From: Clostridia bacterium
GTDB lineage: Bacteria > Bacillota > Clostridia > DUPQ01
Assembly (NCBI GenBank): GCA_030592085.1
Contig: JAUUZV010000104.1
Location: 1 to 8,399, forward strand
Direction of reading: 5' to 3'
DNA: 8,399 bases
Part shown: positions 6,341 to 8,399 of the stretch, one piece after another
Numbering within the stretch: position 1 is the stretch's first letter
How the letters are laid out: every line of letters begins with the position of its first letter
Translations under genes and position numbers: made by a program
The notes under the pieces: generated by a model
Seen by the model: only the letters and a program-made list of their open reading frames with translations
The model's database searches: none
Told to the model about the DNA's origin: nothing

Positions 6341-8203
6341 TTGAAAAAATTCACATTACAAAACATAGCATTTCCCAAATCTGGAATTTGCAGCGAATAT
6401 AAAATGTACTTTAGAAAAACAAAAAATGAGAAAGGTATATTTTACAATGAGTTGAAGAAAAAAATTACTATGGCAAAATTTTCTTCAATTAGCTTTAACA
6501 CTTATTTTAATAGTTTTTCAATGGAAAAGTGGATTAAATACACATCTGCAAAATATATATATTTAGAAGTAGTACTACAAGGTTCATTCATTATTTCTCT
6601 TTACACATCAAAATTTGTTAATAATAAAGTAGTAACAAAAAAAATTAAAACTTATAATTTTGAAAGCGAATCCAAAAAACCTTTTACCCTTACATTACCT
6701 TCCAACATAACTAATAGTTCTCTTTATTTTCAAGTGGATTCTATTGAAAAAAATAGTATATTTTATGGAGGGCAGTATTTTGTGAATGAAAGTGAATATG
6801 AATTTCATAAAATCAACTTAGCTATTATAATCTGTACATATAAAAGAGAAACTTATATAAAAAACACAGTTGATATTCTGCTAAATAATTTACTCTTAAA
6901 TAAACAGTCAAATTTATTTAACAATTTATCAATATATATTGTTGATAATGGGCAGACCCTAAATATAAATGAATTTGATTCACCATATATTCATGTAATA
7001 CCAAATATTAATACAGGTGGCACTGGTGGGTTTGCCAGGGGAATGATTGAATGTATTAAAACAAAGGAAGATAAAGCTATTTCACATATATTATTAATGG
7101 ATGATGATATTGTTATTGATAGTGAATCGATTAATAAAACCTATGCAATCTTAACTTTGTTAAAAGATCGCTATATAGATTCATTTATAGGTGGTAGTAT
7201 GATTAGCCTTGAAGAACAGAATCTATTAATTGAGACAGGTGCTATTTGGAATAATGGCTACATTCATTCAGGAAAAAGAGGTTATAACTTAAACAAGTAT
7301 TCTTTTGTTCTTGAAAATGAAATTGAAGAAAATGTTCAATACAATGCTTGGTGGTACTGCTGTTTCCCAATTAGCACAATCACAAATGACAATCTACCCC
7401 TACCATTGTTTATTAGAGGTGACGATGTCGAATTTGGTTTAAGAAATACAAACACACTTATCCTAATGAACGGTATTTGCGTCTGGCATGAGCCTTTTGA
7501 AAGTAAATATTCATCGTGGATTAATTATTATATGATGCGAAATCAATTAATTATTGATGCACTTCACTCTAATAAGAACAGTAAAAAGAAAATCAATTAT
7601 GATATGCTATATATGGACAGTAATTCACAATTATCATTTTATCAATTTCTATTTAAACGAATTACTAGAGATATCATATATTTCAAATATAATGATGCAT
7701 TACTAACTATTAAAGGTGTTGAAGATTACTTTAAAGGTATTACATTCCTAAAAGAAGCAGACCCTATTAAATTACATAATAGTATAACGAATTCATGTAG
7801 TAAAATGAGTAGTCTAGAGGATCTTAACATTAAAATTTCTACTAAGAACTTGAAGAAGGCAAACACAATAAATGATAATGGCATAAAAAAACTCTTTAGA
7901 TATTTAACTCTAAATGGATATCTTCTACCAAGTAGTAAAGTTCTTCTTGTCTCAACTATAAATCCTAGGCCAATAAACTTTTATGGAGCTAAGGCAATTT
8001 TGCTTTTTGATGAACAAAGCAAAAAAGGAATTGTTTTAAAAAGAAGTTTTTGGAAAATGATGAATATCTATAAAAAATATATAAAAATATCAATTATCTA
8101 TTTCTTGAAAGATAAAAAGGTATCAAGTAACTATAAGAAAAATTCGAAAAGTATAACTAGTATTAGCTTTTGGAATCATTATTTGCATATAGAGGATAAA
8201 TAA
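6341..8203 (+). CDS. GlfT2-like galactofuranosyltransferase candidate (GT2)
   Basis: A 620-residue glycosyltransferase with the layout of mycobacterial GlfT2 (637 residues): an N-terminal beta-rich domain (about 1-155, opening with LQNIAFPKSGIC), a GT-A domain (about 158-410) and a C-terminal region. Key motifs are IIICTYKRE (162-170), VDNGQTLN (201-208), NTGGTGGFARGM (224-235), the metal-binding DDD (254-256), WWYC (337-340), IRGDDVEFG (358-366) with acidic residues at the catalytic-base position, and VWHEPF (381-386) with the metal-binding His383. In GlfT2 the equivalents lie close by in number: DDD 256-258, the WW pair near 347 and His396. By that similarity it probably adds galactofuranose, but this is inference. 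The start is TTG, supported by AGGGGG seven bases or so upstream and by the family N-terminus beginning here; the next ATG (codon 22) would remove conserved residues. The following gene starts immediately after its stop. Confidence 0.88.
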   Translation: MKKFTLQNIAFPKSGICSEYKMYFRKTKNEKGIFYNELKKKITMAKFSSISFNTYFNSFSMEKWIKYTSAKYIYLEVVLQGSFIISLYTSKFVNNKVVTKKIKTYNFESESKKPFTLTLPSNITNSSLYFQVDSIEKNSIFYGGQYFVNESEYEFHKINLAIIICTYKRETYIKNTVDILLNNLLLNKQSNLFNNLSIYIVDNGQTLNINEFDSPYIHVIPNINTGGTGGFARGMIECIKTKEDKAISHILLMDDDIVIDSESINKTYAILTLLKDRYIDSFIGGSMISLEEQNLLIETGAIWNNGYIHSGKRGYNLNKYSFVLENEIEENVQYNAWWYCCFPISTITNDNLPLPLFIRGDDVEFGLRNTNTLILMNGICVWHEPFESKYSSWINYYMMRNQLIIDALHSNKNSKKKINYDMLYMDSNSQLSFYQFLFKRITRDIIYFKYNDALLTIKGVEDYFKGITFLKEADPIKLHNSITNSCSKMSSLEDLNIKISTKNLKKANTINDNGIKKLFRYLTLNGYLLPSSKVLLVSTINPRPINFYGAKAILLFDEQSKKGIVLKRSFWKMMNIYKKYIKISIIYFLKDKKVSSNYKKNSKSITSISFWNHYLHIEDK

Positions 8204-8399
8204 ATGATAAAAGAAAAAACACTAATTCTACATATTGGAACCACAAAAACAGGAACAACATCCATCCAGAATTTCTTAAACTCATATGCTACTCAATTAA
8301 AGGCATTTGATTGTTATTACCCAACTAAGTTACACCAACATAACGAGACTTTCGAAATATTATTTGAAGAGAGTCATCCATTACTCCTACAAATTAAAA
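8204..8399 (+). CDS. Sulfotransferase-like P-loop protein (partial, C-terminus off the window)
   Basis: The first 65 codons of a protein that opens with LILHIGTTKTGTTSIQNFL (7-25). This matches the 5'-phosphosulfate-binding loop of PAPS-dependent sulfotransferases (PKxGTTxxxxxL), with Thr14 where Pro is usual. Similar proteins beginning LHIGTPKTGTTSIQ are known from polysaccharide loci, where they are proposed to sulfate sugars; activity has rarely been shown. The ATG immediately follows the TAA of the GlfT2-like gene, and its ribosome binding site AGAGGA lies inside that gene's last codons, so the two are co-transcribed and probably translationally coupled. The 3'-phosphate-binding motif and the catalytic His or Glu would lie beyond the window. 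Confidence 0.75.
   Translation, partial: MIKEKTLILHIGTTKTGTTSIQNFLNSYATQLKAFDCYYPTKLHQHNETFEILFEESHPLLLQIK

Overview
This window looks like a surface-polysaccharide (capsule or exopolysaccharide) locus from a very AT-rich bacterium. Consensus-like sigma-A promoters, strong GGAGG-type ribosome binding sites and heavy use of TTA, ATA, AAA and AGA codons suggest a low-GC Bacillota (or a related Mycoplasmatota-like lineage) using the standard code. TGG encodes tryptophan and no TGA interrupts a gene. The genus cannot be fixed from this sequence alone.

Left part, minus strand, reading from 4012 down to 1: a three-gene unit starts at its own promoter (about 4038-4066). It encodes mannose-1-phosphate guanylyltransferase (manC, makes GDP-mannose), a UDP-glucuronate 4-epimerase (makes UDP-galacturonate) and a 92-residue membrane protein with a zinc ribbon. 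The three reading frames overlap by 4 and 8 bases. Next, with its own extended -10 promoter, comes a large membrane sensor cut by the window edge: periplasmic-type double sensory domain, PAS domain and a GGDEF domain. That GGDEF domain has lost its catalytic residues but keeps the c-di-GMP-binding I-site.

Middle, minus strand: two separate GT2 glycosyltransferases (4258-5199 and 5376-6212), each with a good ribosome binding site and a plausible promoter. The 245-base gap between manC and the first glycosyltransferase holds a clear intrinsic terminator and a dyad-symmetric element that could be a structured RNA.

Right part, plus strand: a 128-base gap with back-to-back promoters separates the minus genes from a plus-strand pair. 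The first is a 620-residue GlfT2-like galactofuranosyltransferase candidate. The second begins immediately after it and is the start of a sulfotransferase-like P-loop protein, cut by the window end.

Read together, the locus supplies GDP-mannose and UDP-galacturonate, several glycosyltransferases that could assemble a repeat unit possibly containing galactofuranose, and perhaps a sulfate-transfer step. A c-di-GMP-receptor-like sensor sits beside them. Flippase, polymerase, UDP-galactopyranose mutase and the priming transferase are not in the window.
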